A stretch of 64,000 nucleotides of DNA from Rhodococcus sp. HNM0569 (GTDB lineage Bacteria > Actinomycetota > Actinomycetes > Mycobacteriales > Mycobacteriaceae): NCBI RefSeq assembly GCF_012726205.1, contig NZ_JAASAE010000003.1, forward strand, positions 62,001 to 126,000. Reading direction: 5' to 3'. This document shows, piece by piece, positions 36,985 through 45,900 of this stretch. Each line of letters opens with the position of its first letter. Positions within the stretch are counted from its first letter, which is position 1. The translations under genes and the position numbers were made by a program. The notes beneath the pieces were generated by a model, which made no database searches, was not told the origin of the DNA, and saw only the letters and a program-made list of their open reading frames with translations.

Positions 36985-38192
36985 GCGCCGTCGATGCGCC
37001 CGAGTTCCCGCATCCTCGCGCGGCGGGCTGCCCGTTCGGATTGTCGACGGGCATGCGGGAATTGGTCGACCTCGGCCCGGTGGCTCAGGTGCGGTCGTGG
37101 GGCGACAGCACTCCCTGGGTGGTCACGCGGCACGCCGAACAGAAGCAGTTGCTGGGCGATCCGCGGCTGAGCGCGGACTTCTCTCGCCCGGGGTTTCCGA
37201 GCCCGGTCGACCCGGCGACGGCAGGCGGCGGCCACAACGACATGAGCTGCGTCGGGATGGACGACCCCGAGCACGCGCGGCTGCGCCGCATGATCAGCGG
37301 GGTCTTCACGATCAAGCGGATCGAAGCCATGCGGCCGCGTGTGCAGGCGATGGCGGACGAGTTCGTCGACCGCATGCTCGCCGGTCCGAAACCGGCCGAT
37401 CTGGTGCAGGAGTTCGCGCTGCCCATTCCGTCGCTCGTGATCTCGGAGTTGCTCGGGGTGCCGTACGACGACCACGAGTTCTTCCAGACCAACAGCAAGA
37501 CGATCGTGTCGTCGGTCGCCACGGGCGACGAGCGCAGGGCCGCGCACGGGGCGCTCGCCGACTATCTCGACGATCTCGTGGGCCGCAAGGCATCTGCGCC
37601 GGGCGACGACCTGCTGTCCGCGCTCGCCGACCGCGTCGACCGCGGTGAGCTGACGCGCCGGGAGGCGTCGGCGATGGGCGTGTTGCTACTTCTCGGTGGG
37701 CACGAGACGACGGCGAACATGATCACACTCGGTACGCTGCTCCTGCTCGAACACCCCGAGCAGTTGGCGATCGTGCGCGACACCGACGACCCGAAGGTGC
37801 TGCGCGCGGCGATCGAGGAACTGCTGCGTTACCTGTCGATCGTGCACCTCGGCAGGCGGCGTACCGCGCTCGACGACATCGAGATCGGGGATCGGACGAT
37901 CCGCGCGGGCGACGGCGTGGTGCTGCTCGGCGAACTCGCGAACCGCGACCCCGACGTCTTCGCCGACCCGGACGTGTTCGATGTCGGGCGGGATGCCCGT
38001 GCACATCTCGCGTTCGGGGCGGGCACACACCATTGCGTGGGGCAACCACTCGCACGCATGGAGCTGCAGGTGGTGTACCCGACGTTGTTCCGGCGCATTC
38101 CGACCCTGCGCGCGGCCGTCGACCTCGACGACATCCCGTTCAAACACGATGCCGTCATCTACGGCGTGCACGAGCTGCCCGTCACGTGGTGA
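36981..38192 (+). CDS. Cytochrome P450
   Basis: A 403-residue P450 resembling CYP105/CYP107 members: ARLRRMISGVFTIKRIEAM, I-helix LLLLGGHETTANMITLG, ExxR IEELLRYLSIVHLGRRR and heme-binding FGAGTHHCVGQPLARMEL. It differs clearly from the first P450, so this is not a recent duplication. The GTG start overlaps the ferredoxin stop, giving tight coupling. The stop lies 11 bases inside the convergent PuuE allantoinase gene. Substrate unknown. Confidence 0.93.
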   Translation: MSAVDAPEFPHPRAAGCPFGLSTGMRELVDLGPVAQVRSWGDSTPWVVTRHAEQKQLLGDPRLSADFSRPGFPSPVDPATAGGGHNDMSCVGMDDPEHARLRRMISGVFTIKRIEAMRPRVQAMADEFVDRMLAGPKPADLVQEFALPIPSLVISELLGVPYDDHEFFQTNSKTIVSSVATGDERRAAHGALADYLDDLVGRKASAPGDDLLSALADRVDRGELTRREASAMGVLLLLGGHETTANMITLGTLLLLEHPEQLAIVRDTDDPKVLRAAIEELLRYLSIVHLGRRRTALDDIEIGDRTIRAGDGVVLLGELANRDPDVFADPDVFDVGRDARAHLAFGAGTHHCVGQPLARMELQVVYPTLFRRIPTLRAAVDLDDIPFKHDAVIYGVHELPVTW

Positions 38193-39114
38193 CCGGTGCA
38201 GGATGCACCGATCGCCAGTGCCGAGCGATGTCGACGCGCCGGGTGATCCACACGTCGTCGTGCGACTGCACGTGGTCGAGGAAGCGCTCGAGCGACGCGG
38301 TACGTGCGGGGCGTCCGGCGATGCGGCAGTGCAGGCCCACCGACAGCATCTTCGGTGCACCGGCGGCACCCTCCGCGTACAGCGTGTCGAAGGCGTCGCG
38401 CAGGAACGCGAAGAACTGGTCTCCGCTGGGGAATCCGGCGGGCGACGCGAAACGCATGTCGTTCGTGTCGAGCGCGTAGGGCACGACGAGATGATCGGTC
38501 GCGCCTTCGCCGCCTGCGTGCGGCACCTGCACCCAGTACGGGAGATCGTCGGCGTAACTGTCGGAGTCGTAAAGGAATCCGCCGTGCTCGACGACGAGCG
38601 CACGGGTGTTCGGCGAGTCGCGTCCGGTGTACCAGCCGAGCGGTGCGGAACCGGTGAGCCCGGTGAGTACCTCGACGGCACGGGCCATGTGCTCGCGTTC
38701 GATGCGCTCGTCGACGAGTTGGTAGTTGAGCCAACGCAGCCCGTGGCAGGCGATCTCGTGGCCGAGCTCGCCGAAGGCCGCGGCGGCCTCGGGATTGCGT
38801 TCCATCGCCTGCGCGACCGCGAAGATCGTGAGTGGAAGACCGCGTCGCTCGAACACCCGTAGCACTCGCCACAGCCCCGCGCGTGAGCCGTATTCGTACA
38901 GCGACTCCATGCTCATGTGCCGGTCGGGGAACGGATCCGCGGGCGTCATCTCGGACAGGAAGGTCTCGGAGTGTGCGTCTCCGTCGAGGACGTTGCGTTC
39001 GGCGCCCTCCTCGTAGTTGAGGACGAACTGCACCGCGATCTTCGCGTCGTTCGGCCATCGGGGGTCGGGGGCGTGACGTCCGTAGCCGACCATGTCGCGC
39101 GGGTAGTCGTTCAC
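38182..39114 (-). CDS. puuE: PuuE-type allantoinase (polysaccharide-deacetylase fold)
   Basis: A 310-residue NodB-fold protein of the cofactor-independent allantoinase PuuE group: YPRDMVGYGRHAPDPRWP at the start, VQFVLNYEEGAERNVLDGD, EIACHGLRW, GWYTGRDSPNTR and DSDSYADDLPYW. It opens the hydantoin ring of allantoin to allantoate. The start is the GTG at 39114, overlapping the allantoicase stop by 4 bases (GTGA). The 3' end overlaps the second P450 gene by 11 bases. Confidence 0.92.
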   Translation of the reverse strand: MNDYPRDMVGYGRHAPDPRWPNDAKIAVQFVLNYEEGAERNVLDGDAHSETFLSEMTPADPFPDRHMSMESLYEYGSRAGLWRVLRVFERRGLPLTIFAVAQAMERNPEAAAAFGELGHEIACHGLRWLNYQLVDERIEREHMARAVEVLTGLTGSAPLGWYTGRDSPNTRALVVEHGGFLYDSDSYADDLPYWVQVPHAGGEGATDHLVVPYALDTNDMRFASPAGFPSGDQFFAFLRDAFDTLYAEGAAGAPKMLSVGLHCRIAGRPARTASLERFLDHVQSHDDVWITRRVDIARHWRSVHPAPVTT

Positions 39115-40133
39115 GGACGCACCTGCCCCGCCGCGAATCCCGCCCGTACAGCGCTCGATCCGATGTCGGTCAACGATCCCCACAGCCGGAACCGTGCCAT
39201 GCCGCCGTCCGGGAAGATGTCGAGCCGCGCGTCGGTGACGGGCCGCGCGTCGTCGAGCACGAAGCGGTGTCTCGTGTCGGGTTGCAGCGGGGTGCGGGGG
39301 AGGAGGGTGAACCAGTCGCCGTCGCCGAGCCTGCCGCGCACACTCGCCGCGCCCGGTGCGTTGCCGAGGAAGTACGACGTGTCCAATTCCACGAGTGCCG
39401 GGACACCTTCCGCGGCGAGGCCGATCTCGACCCAGTCGTTGCCGTCGTCGCGTCGCCTGGACGTCTCCCAGCCGTCGCCCATCACCCGGGCGAGGCCCGG
39501 CAGCAGCATGTTGGCGGGTGAGCCGTAGAACATGTTCGAGCACGACGCGACGCGGGCGCCGTTCTCGAGCGCGGCGAGATCGACGGGGCCCGCGGTGAGG
39601 AATCGGGGATCGGGGCGCCCTTCTCCGTGCACGCGCAGTCGCGCGACGCCGCCGTCCGGGTACATGGTGAGTTTGACGTGGGTCCAGCGAGACTCGGCTC
39701 CGGGGAGGTTCGCGTCGATCGCGAACGGGTTCTCGGTGTCGCCCTGCACGGCGGTGCGCGGCACGATCGTCGTCCACTCCGCCGCGCGGACGTCGTCGAC
39801 CGAGGGAAAGCCGTCGACGGCCGCCGCCTCGATCGAGATCTCGGGTGGATAGTTGCCGGTGAACCACGCGGTGTCGACGACGACGCCCCGCACGACACCG
39901 GGCACGCCCAGCCGCACGATTGCCTCGTCGACACCTGCGGTGCGGCGCCTGCGCGTCTCCCAGCCGTCGTACACCTGGCCTTTGTGGCCGAACGTGGCCG
40001 CCTGATGTGCTGCGGCGGTGGGGCGGACGAGGTTCTCGCGTTCGGCGAACAACTCGTCGTTCGCCCACACGACGGCGCCGCCGAGCGTGCGCACGGCGAG
40101 ATCGGGCAGATTCCGGAAGCTGGGCATGGTCAC
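39111..40133 (-). CDS. alc: Allantoicase
   Basis: A 340-residue allantoicase with two tandem jelly-roll repeats: FGHKGQVYDGWETRRRRT and VMGDGWETSRRRDDGNDWVE mark the starts of equivalent strands, and WTHVKLTMYPDGGVARLRVHG and DARLDIFPDGGMARFRLWG the ends. It hydrolyses allantoate to ureidoglycolate and urea. The start is GTG (40133) or the ATG two codons in; GGAGAA lies upstream. It leads the alc-puuE pair and follows the citrate-lyase-like gene by 54 bases. Confidence 0.94.
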   Translation of the reverse strand: MTMPSFRNLPDLAVRTLGGAVVWANDELFAERENLVRPTAAAHQAATFGHKGQVYDGWETRRRRTAGVDEAIVRLGVPGVVRGVVVDTAWFTGNYPPEISIEAAAVDGFPSVDDVRAAEWTTIVPRTAVQGDTENPFAIDANLPGAESRWTHVKLTMYPDGGVARLRVHGEGRPDPRFLTAGPVDLAALENGARVASCSNMFYGSPANMLLPGLARVMGDGWETSRRRDDGNDWVEIGLAAEGVPALVELDTSYFLGNAPGAASVRGRLGDGDWFTLLPRTPLQPDTRHRFVLDDARPVTDARLDIFPDGGMARFRLWGSLTDIGSSAVRAGFAAGQVRP

Positions 40134-40187
40134 GGTGGTGTTCGATTCTCCTGGAGACGGTCGCGAAAGAGACGGACGGCGAGTGTG

Positions 40188-41420
40188 TTACGGACTGTGT
40201 GTGCGAGTGACGAGTGCGTCGAGCGCGTCGGTGGTGCACGACGGGGCGAGCGCGAGTACATCGGCGTGCGCGAACGCGCCGACCGCGAGACCGCGCCGCA
40301 CGACCGTCGCGAGCGCCTGCGCCGTCGCCGGTTCGTCGACGACGCTGCCGCCGATCCGGGCGAGATAGCTCTGCAGGCGCGGCGCCGCCGCGGCGAGCGC
40401 GCCGCGGAAGAAGTCGTAGTTCGCGAGCAGACGTGTCACCAGGTGCCCCGGGTGCATGTCCCAGCCCTGGTAGTAGCCGCGGCCGAGCGCCCGCGCGACG
40501 AGTCGATGGTGCCGTGCGAGTGCTGCGCGCACGTCGTCTTCGGAGCCGACGGGTACGACCTGTGTCGAGCCGTCGCACACCCACACACCGGTCTGCGCGG
40601 CCGCCGCGAGCATGACGGCTTTCGCGTGGTCGGCGACCGGATGGTCGAGTGACTGGAACTGCGGTGCGATACCGCACGCCGCGCTGTAGTCGTACGTGCC
40701 GTAGTGCAGGCCGGTGCAGCGGCCGTCGGCGAGATGGATCGCCTGCGCGAGTGTCGCGCTGCCGTCGGGACCGACCACGGCCTGCGGGCTCTCGATCTGC
40801 AGCTCGAACCGCAGCGCGCGGGCAGGCAGTCCGTGTGCGCGCTCGAGCTCGTCGCACAGCGCGACGACCGCGGGAACCTGTTGTGCGGAACGTAATTTCG
40901 GCACCGTGAACACGAATCCGGCGGGCACGCCCCCTGCCGCGTCGAGGACGAGTTCGAGGGTGCGGATACCTCGTGCACGCTCGTGCGGCGCGAGACCCTT
41001 GGCCCGGATACCGAGGGACGGCGGTCCGTGCGGATCGGCCGCGAGCGAGGCGAGCGTGCGGCCTGCCCGCGCTGCGTGTGCGTCCTCGACGTCGTCGCCG
41101 CGGACTCCGTAGCCGTCCTCGAAATCGATGCGCAGGTCCGCGATCGGACGCCGGGTGAGGGTTCCGCGCGCGAGGTCGACGGACGCGGGGGTGCTGATCT
41201 CGCCGAGCGCGTCGACGTGCCGCTCGAGCAGTTCGAGCGCGTCCTCGCGCCACCGCGAGGGGGTGCTGGCCGACGCGTCGGCTGCGCTCACGTACACCGT
41301 GTGCAGCGGTTGCCCGTGTGGTCGGTCGCCGGGAAAGTGCCGGGCGAGCGCGTCGTCGACGGGGGTCAGCAGCGCGTCGATGCGCTGGTGCGCGGCGGGC
41401 GGAAGGCGGAGCGATGTCAC
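40188..41420 (-). CDS. DUF6986 citrate-lyase/aldolase-like protein
   Basis: A 410-residue protein of the HpcH/HpaI-citrate lyase beta-like barrel superfamily: LRIDFEDGYGVRGDDVEDAH (acidic metal-binding stretch), SLGIRAKGLAPHERARGIRT, FVFTVPKLRSAQQVPAVVAL and RFELQIESPQAVVGPDGS, LHYGTYDYSAACGIAPQ. It looks like the DUF6986 family, which has no established reaction that I know. Upstream of allantoicase on the same strand, it may act on ureidoglycolate or glyoxylate (retro-aldol/lyase or malyl-type condensation); this is inference. The start is GTG. It is divergent from the 2OG oxygenase, 127 bases apart. Confidence 0.85.
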   Translation of the reverse strand: MTSLRLPPAAHQRIDALLTPVDDALARHFPGDRPHGQPLHTVYVSAADASASTPSRWREDALELLERHVDALGEISTPASVDLARGTLTRRPIADLRIDFEDGYGVRGDDVEDAHAARAGRTLASLAADPHGPPSLGIRAKGLAPHERARGIRTLELVLDAAGGVPAGFVFTVPKLRSAQQVPAVVALCDELERAHGLPARALRFELQIESPQAVVGPDGSATLAQAIHLADGRCTGLHYGTYDYSAACGIAPQFQSLDHPVADHAKAVMLAAAAQTGVWVCDGSTQVVPVGSEDDVRAALARHHRLVARALGRGYYQGWDMHPGHLVTRLLANYDFFRGALAAAAPRLQSYLARIGGSVVDEPATAQALATVVRRGLAVGAFAHADVLALAPSCTTDALDALVTRTHSP

Positions 41421-41547
41421 CGTTCGATCTTGGCAGAGGGTGCGTGTTTCGGCCTGTCGACCAGTGTGGGCCCGCTCTCACCGGGCGACACGGACTCGTA
41501 ACGTCGGCGACGTCGAGGCGCAAAGTGACGCCGCGATACTGGCCCGC

Positions 41548-42609
41548 ATGTCTGCTCCCGTGTTCTCGGTTCCGACAGTCGATATCGCCCCCTACGTGAC
41601 GGGCGGCGATGCTGCCGAGCGTGCGATGGCCGCGCGCAGCATGGACGACGCGTGCCGCACCGTCGGCTTCGTGCAGGTGACCGGGCACGGCATCCCGGAA
41701 GTCGTCACCGATGCTCTCGCGGCGGCGCTCGACCACTTCTTCGCGCTCGCCCCGGAGGTCAAGGCTCGCTACCGCGTGGAGGGAGCCAACCGGGGGTACA
41801 GCCCGCCGAAGAGCGAGGCCCTGAGCCTGAGCGCGGGCATCGACGCACCCGCCCGCATGAACGACTTCTTCGAGGCGTTCAACGTCGGTGTCGAGGCGCG
41901 CTCGTTCACGCACCTCGAGCTGGACGAGGCCGACTACGGCCGCAACGTGTGGCCGGACGAGGCGGGCGCAGCGTTCCGGGACCCGGTCGAGACGTACTTC
42001 GCCGAGGCCGCGCGGGTTGCCCGCACCCTGACCACCATCTTCGCCGATGCCCTCGGAGTGCCTGTCGAGTTCTTCGACGACCTCACCGGCCACTCGATCG
42101 ACGTGCTGCGGATGAACAACTACGCGCTGCCGCCCGGCACCGTCGTACCGGGTGCTGATCTCACCGGAATGGGGGAGCACACCGACTTCGGCATCGTCAC
42201 GGTTCTGTGGGCCGATCGCGTCGCCGGTCTGCAGGTCCTCGGCAGCGACGGCGAGTGGCACGACGTCGCGCCCGCTCCCGGGGCGCTGCTGGTCAACCTC
42301 GGCGATCTCACCGCCCGGCTCACCAACGACCGCTGGATGTCGACGCTGCACCGTGTGAAGCCGCCGCTCGTCGACGGCACGATCGTGCGGAGACGGTCGG
42401 CAGCGTTCTTCCACGACGGCAACGCCGACGCCGTGATCGCTCCACTGCCCACGTGCCCGCCCGCCGCCGGGCGGCCGTACGACCCGGTCACGGTGCGCGA
42501 GCACATTGCTGCGAAGCTCGGTGGCTCGCGCCTCGGCAAGCTCAACACCCGCGCCGATCGGGAAGCGGCGCGTCTCGCGTCGGCCGTGCCACACGTCCCG
42601 GTGGAGTGA
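41548..42609 (+). CDS. 2-Oxoglutarate/Fe(II) oxygenase, isopenicillin-N-synthase-like
   Basis: A 353-residue oxygenase with the DIOX N-terminal region (VPTVDIAPYV, CRTVGFVQVTGHGI) and the iron triad GEHTDFG (His, Asp) and STLHRVKPP (His), followed by RRRSAAFFHDGNADAVI that holds the 2-oxoglutarate-binding Arg/Ser. Related bacterial enzymes include xanthine/alpha-ketoglutarate-type and antibiotic-forming oxygenases. In this setting it could hydroxylate or demethylate a purine or ureide; an unrelated role with the NRPS downstream is also possible. It has an ATG start without a strong ribosome site. A hairpin follows the stop. Confidence 0.88.
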   Translation: MSAPVFSVPTVDIAPYVTGGDAAERAMAARSMDDACRTVGFVQVTGHGIPEVVTDALAAALDHFFALAPEVKARYRVEGANRGYSPPKSEALSLSAGIDAPARMNDFFEAFNVGVEARSFTHLELDEADYGRNVWPDEAGAAFRDPVETYFAEAARVARTLTTIFADALGVPVEFFDDLTGHSIDVLRMNNYALPPGTVVPGADLTGMGEHTDFGIVTVLWADRVAGLQVLGSDGEWHDVAPAPGALLVNLGDLTARLTNDRWMSTLHRVKPPLVDGTIVRRRSAAFFHDGNADAVIAPLPTCPPAAGRPYDPVTVREHIAAKLGGSRLGKLNTRADREAARLASAVPHVPVE

Positions 42610-42614
42610 ACCGT

Positions 42615-42641
42615 CTGCGACGGCCGCGCCGCGCGTCGCAG
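42615..42641 (+). terminator. Terminator hairpin after the 2OG oxygenase gene
   Basis: CTGCGACG and CGTCGCAG are exact 8-bp arms around an 11-base GC-rich loop, 5 bases after the stop codon. It separates the ureide region from the NRPS transcript. Confidence 0.7.
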
Positions 42642-42829
42642 CGACTGTGAGTGTCAGAACAATCATGTTTCGGAACCGCTACGGAGGGGAACCGCTCGGC
42701 ACAGGATGCGCGGTTGCATGCGCACCGGCGCCGTCCTCGGCAACGCGACATGGACGACTCGCGGAGGCGAATCGCCAGTTGCTCGGCATTTCCAGGGTTG
42801 AACCTTCATGCCGCTACCGTTTTGTGACA

Positions 42830-42853
42830 TGGTACGAAAACCGGTTTGTACCA
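42830..42853. promoter_or_regulatory. Inverted repeat, candidate operator of the NRPS gene
   Basis: TGGTAC and GTACCA are exact 6-bp arms of a 24-bp imperfect palindrome (8 of 12 half-site positions symmetric) with AAA/TTT inner bases. Size and form suit a TetR- or MarR-type dimer. It lies 35 bases upstream of the candidate -35 box. Confidence 0.45.
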
Positions 42854-42887
42854 GCGTTTTTCGGGTGTTACCTGGTCAATCGTTCAG

Positions 42888-42916
42888 TTGAGCACGGTTT
42901 GTCGCTTTGGTAGACA
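42888..42916 (+). promoter_or_regulatory. Candidate sigma-70-like promoter for the NRPS gene
   Basis: TTGAGC and TAGACA are separated by 17 bases, the standard spacing. The -35 box matches four of six consensus positions and the -10 box three. The NRPS start codon is 80 bases downstream. Confidence 0.3.
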
Positions 42917-42995
42917 CGGCTGCAGAGTACGTCGAAGTGCGACTGTCGGCCGGGAGGTACACGCGTGGCAACCGATCTGGAGGGCCGTGTCCGCA

Positions 42996-45900
42996 GTGTC
43001 TCCTGACGCCCAGAGCAGTGGGCGGAGCACGACGGACATGCCGATGCGCACGCCCCGCACGTCGTCGGACCTGCTCGCCGACCCGGACACGCGCGTGTTC
43101 CCGCTGTCGACCGCCCAGCGCGGCATGTGGTTCGCGCAGCAACTCGCGGGCGACACGCCGCTGACGATCGCGCAGTACGTCGACATCGAATCTCCGAACG
43201 GCAGTGGCAATCTCGACCCTGCCCGGCTGTCCGACGCCGGCGTCGCCGCCTCCCGGGAGTTCGGCTCCCCGTACCTGCGCATCGTGATGGTAGACGGCGA
43301 GCCGCACCAGGCGATCGACGAGACGCAGGACATCTCGATGCCGGTGCTCGACTTCCGCGAACACGACGACCCACCCGCAGCCGCGTTGGCCTGGATGCGC
43401 GCGGAGTACGCGAGACCCGTCGATCTGCTGCGGGATTCGCTCGTGCTGTCCGCGATCCTCCGGGTGGGTGAGCGGCGCTGGTTCTGGTACACCAGGATCC
43501 ACCACATCGCGCTCGACGGATTCGGTGCGATGGGTCTCACGACACGCACTGCCGAGCGCTACGACGCCGCCACCTCCGGTACCGAACCTGCAGCTGCGAA
43601 GCTCCGCGATCTCGTCGAGATCTACGAGGACGATATCGCATACCGCGCGAGCACCCGCTTCGAGACGGACGCCGAGTACTGGCGCGAGCGTGTCGCGGAC
43701 CTTCCGCAGGCGCCGCGGCTCGCGGGCAGGGAGGCACAGGTCGAGGCCCACGCCACCGTGTCCTCCGGTGCGCTGTCGGAAACCGCGACCGATCTGCTCG
43801 CGCAGTCGGGCGGTGACGGCATGTCGGCGACCACGGCGCCGAACGTGCTCGCTGCGTTCGCCACGTTCATGGCGCTCATGACCGCGACGGACGATGTGGT
43901 GCTCGGTCTGCCCGTCTCCGCGCGCACGACGGCGCCGCTGCGCCGCTCGGGTGGCATGGTGTCGAATGTCGTCCCGCTGCGCGTGCGCCTGGAGCCCGGC
44001 ACGACGATCGGCGAGCTCACCCGCGCGGTGCAACTCGAGCTGACCGGCGCATTGCGCCGTCAGCGCTACCGCCACGAGGACATGCGGCGCGACATCGGCT
44101 CGTCGTCGGAGCAGCGGGGCTTCTTCGGCCCGTCCACGAACATCATGATGTTCCACGGGCGTATCTCGTTCGGCGACGCGTCCGGTCGCCTGGTCGTGCT
44201 GTCGACCGGTCCGGTCGAGGACCTGTCCGTCAACGTGTACCCGGGCCGCGTGGGCAACTCGATCGACATCGACTTCGAGGGCAACCCACATCTGTATCCG
44301 CAGGAAGTCCTGGACGCGCACCACGCGCGGTTCGTGCGCTTCGTCGAGCGGTTCCTGCGCTCGGGCGCCGACGAACCCGTCCTCGGCCTCCCGCTCCTGA
44401 GTGACGACGAACTCGCCCGGTACGCCCCTGCGCGTGGGGCGGCGCAGCAGCAGCCGTCGCTCCTTCCCACGCTCATGGCGGACGCCGCGCGGCGCGCACC
44501 CGACCGGGTCGCGCTCGTCGAGGGCGAGCGCACGCTCACCTACCGCGAACTCGATGCCCGCTCGAACCGGCTCGCCCGCACGCTCGTCGCGGAGGGCGTC
44601 GGCGTCGGCGACATCGTCCCGCTCCTTGCCGGACGGTCGATCGAATCGGTGCTCGGGGTGTGGGCGGTCGCCAAGAGCGGCGCGGCATTCCTCCCGATCG
44701 ACCCGCGATTGCCCGCCGAGCGTATCGAGCACATGCTCGCCGACTCCGCGCCCGCGGTGGGGCTGTACGCGGGCCCGCAACAGCGGCTGCTCGACGACCT
44801 CCGTTCGCGCCTGCGGTGGCTGTCGCTCGACGGCGGCACCTGGGTCGACGACGCCTGGATCGACGACGACGGCCCACTGACAGAGAACGAGCGTCGTGGT
44901 CGCCTCACGGTCGATCATCCCGCGTACGTCATCTACACGTCGGGCACCACGGGTCTGCCGAAGGGTGTCGTCGTACCGCACCGTGGGCTGCGTGATTTCG
45001 TGACCCAGCACTGCGAACAGGTCGGGGCGCGACAAGGCTGGCGGACCCTGCACTTCTCGTCGCCGAGCTTCGACGCGTCGATCGGCGACTACACGTTGAT
45101 GCTCGGTGCGAGCGCCACGATGGTCGTCGTCCCCACCAGCGTGTACGGCGGCGACGAGCTCACCGATCTGCTGCGCCGCGAACGCATCGCGTACGCATTC
45201 GTGACGCCCGCCGCGCTGTCGTCGCTCGACGAGCGCGACCTGCCCGACCTCGAGACGATCGCGGTGGGTGGCGAGGCGAGTTCGCCCGAGCTGGTCGCGC
45301 GATGGGCGCCGGGCCGGCGGATGGTGAACTCGTACGGGCCCACCGAGGCGACCGTGATCGCGACCGAGGCGGAACTCGCGGCCGGGCACGGTGTTCCGAT
45401 CGGCAGGCCGGTCCGTGGCACGCACGTCGTCGTGCTCGACGAGCACCTGCGGCCGGTGCCACCCGGCGCCGACGGCGAGTTGTACATCGGCGGTGCGGGT
45501 GTCGCGCTCGGCTACCACGCTCGCCGCGCGCTCACCTCCGAGCGGTTCGTCCCCGACCCGTACGGCCCGCCGGGCAGCCGCATGTACCGCACGGGCGATG
45601 TGGTCCGCTGGAACATCGACGGGGAGCTCGACTACCTGGGCCGCACCGACTTCCAGGTCAAGGTGCGTGGTTTCCGCATCGAACTGGGCGAGATCGACGC
45701 GGTGATCGGCGCACACGACGACCTCGACTACGTCGCGACACTCGGCTACACCGATCCCGTGACGGGCATCGAAAGCCTCGTCGCGTACGTGTACCCGCAC
45801 GCGGGTTCCGTGGTCGAGCCCGCCGAGATCGCCGACTACGCCGCGCGTTTCCTGCCGAGGTACATGGTGCCCTCCGCGATCACGGTGCTGGCGACGGTTC

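Larger units (their letters stand above)
42642..42995 (+). other. AT-richer leader region upstream of the NRPS gene
   Basis: No credible gene lies in this 354-base stretch; short frames present use non-coding-type codons. GC content drops visibly near 42780-42920. It contains an inverted repeat and a possible promoter, listed separately, and a 13-codon frame (42965-43006) overlapping the NRPS start that I judge incidental. Confidence 0.6.

Noticed and set aside
38182-42666. A 1,494-codon minus-strand frame joining PuuE to sequence far upstream
   Set aside because: Only the last 310 codons (from 39114) are homologous to PuuE. The rest is out of phase with the allantoicase and DUF6986 genes and opposite the 2OG oxygenase.
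42965-43006. A 13-codon frame overlapping the NRPS start, possible leader peptide
   Set aside because: No ribosome site of its own, no run of regulatory codons and no attenuator-like hairpin pair.
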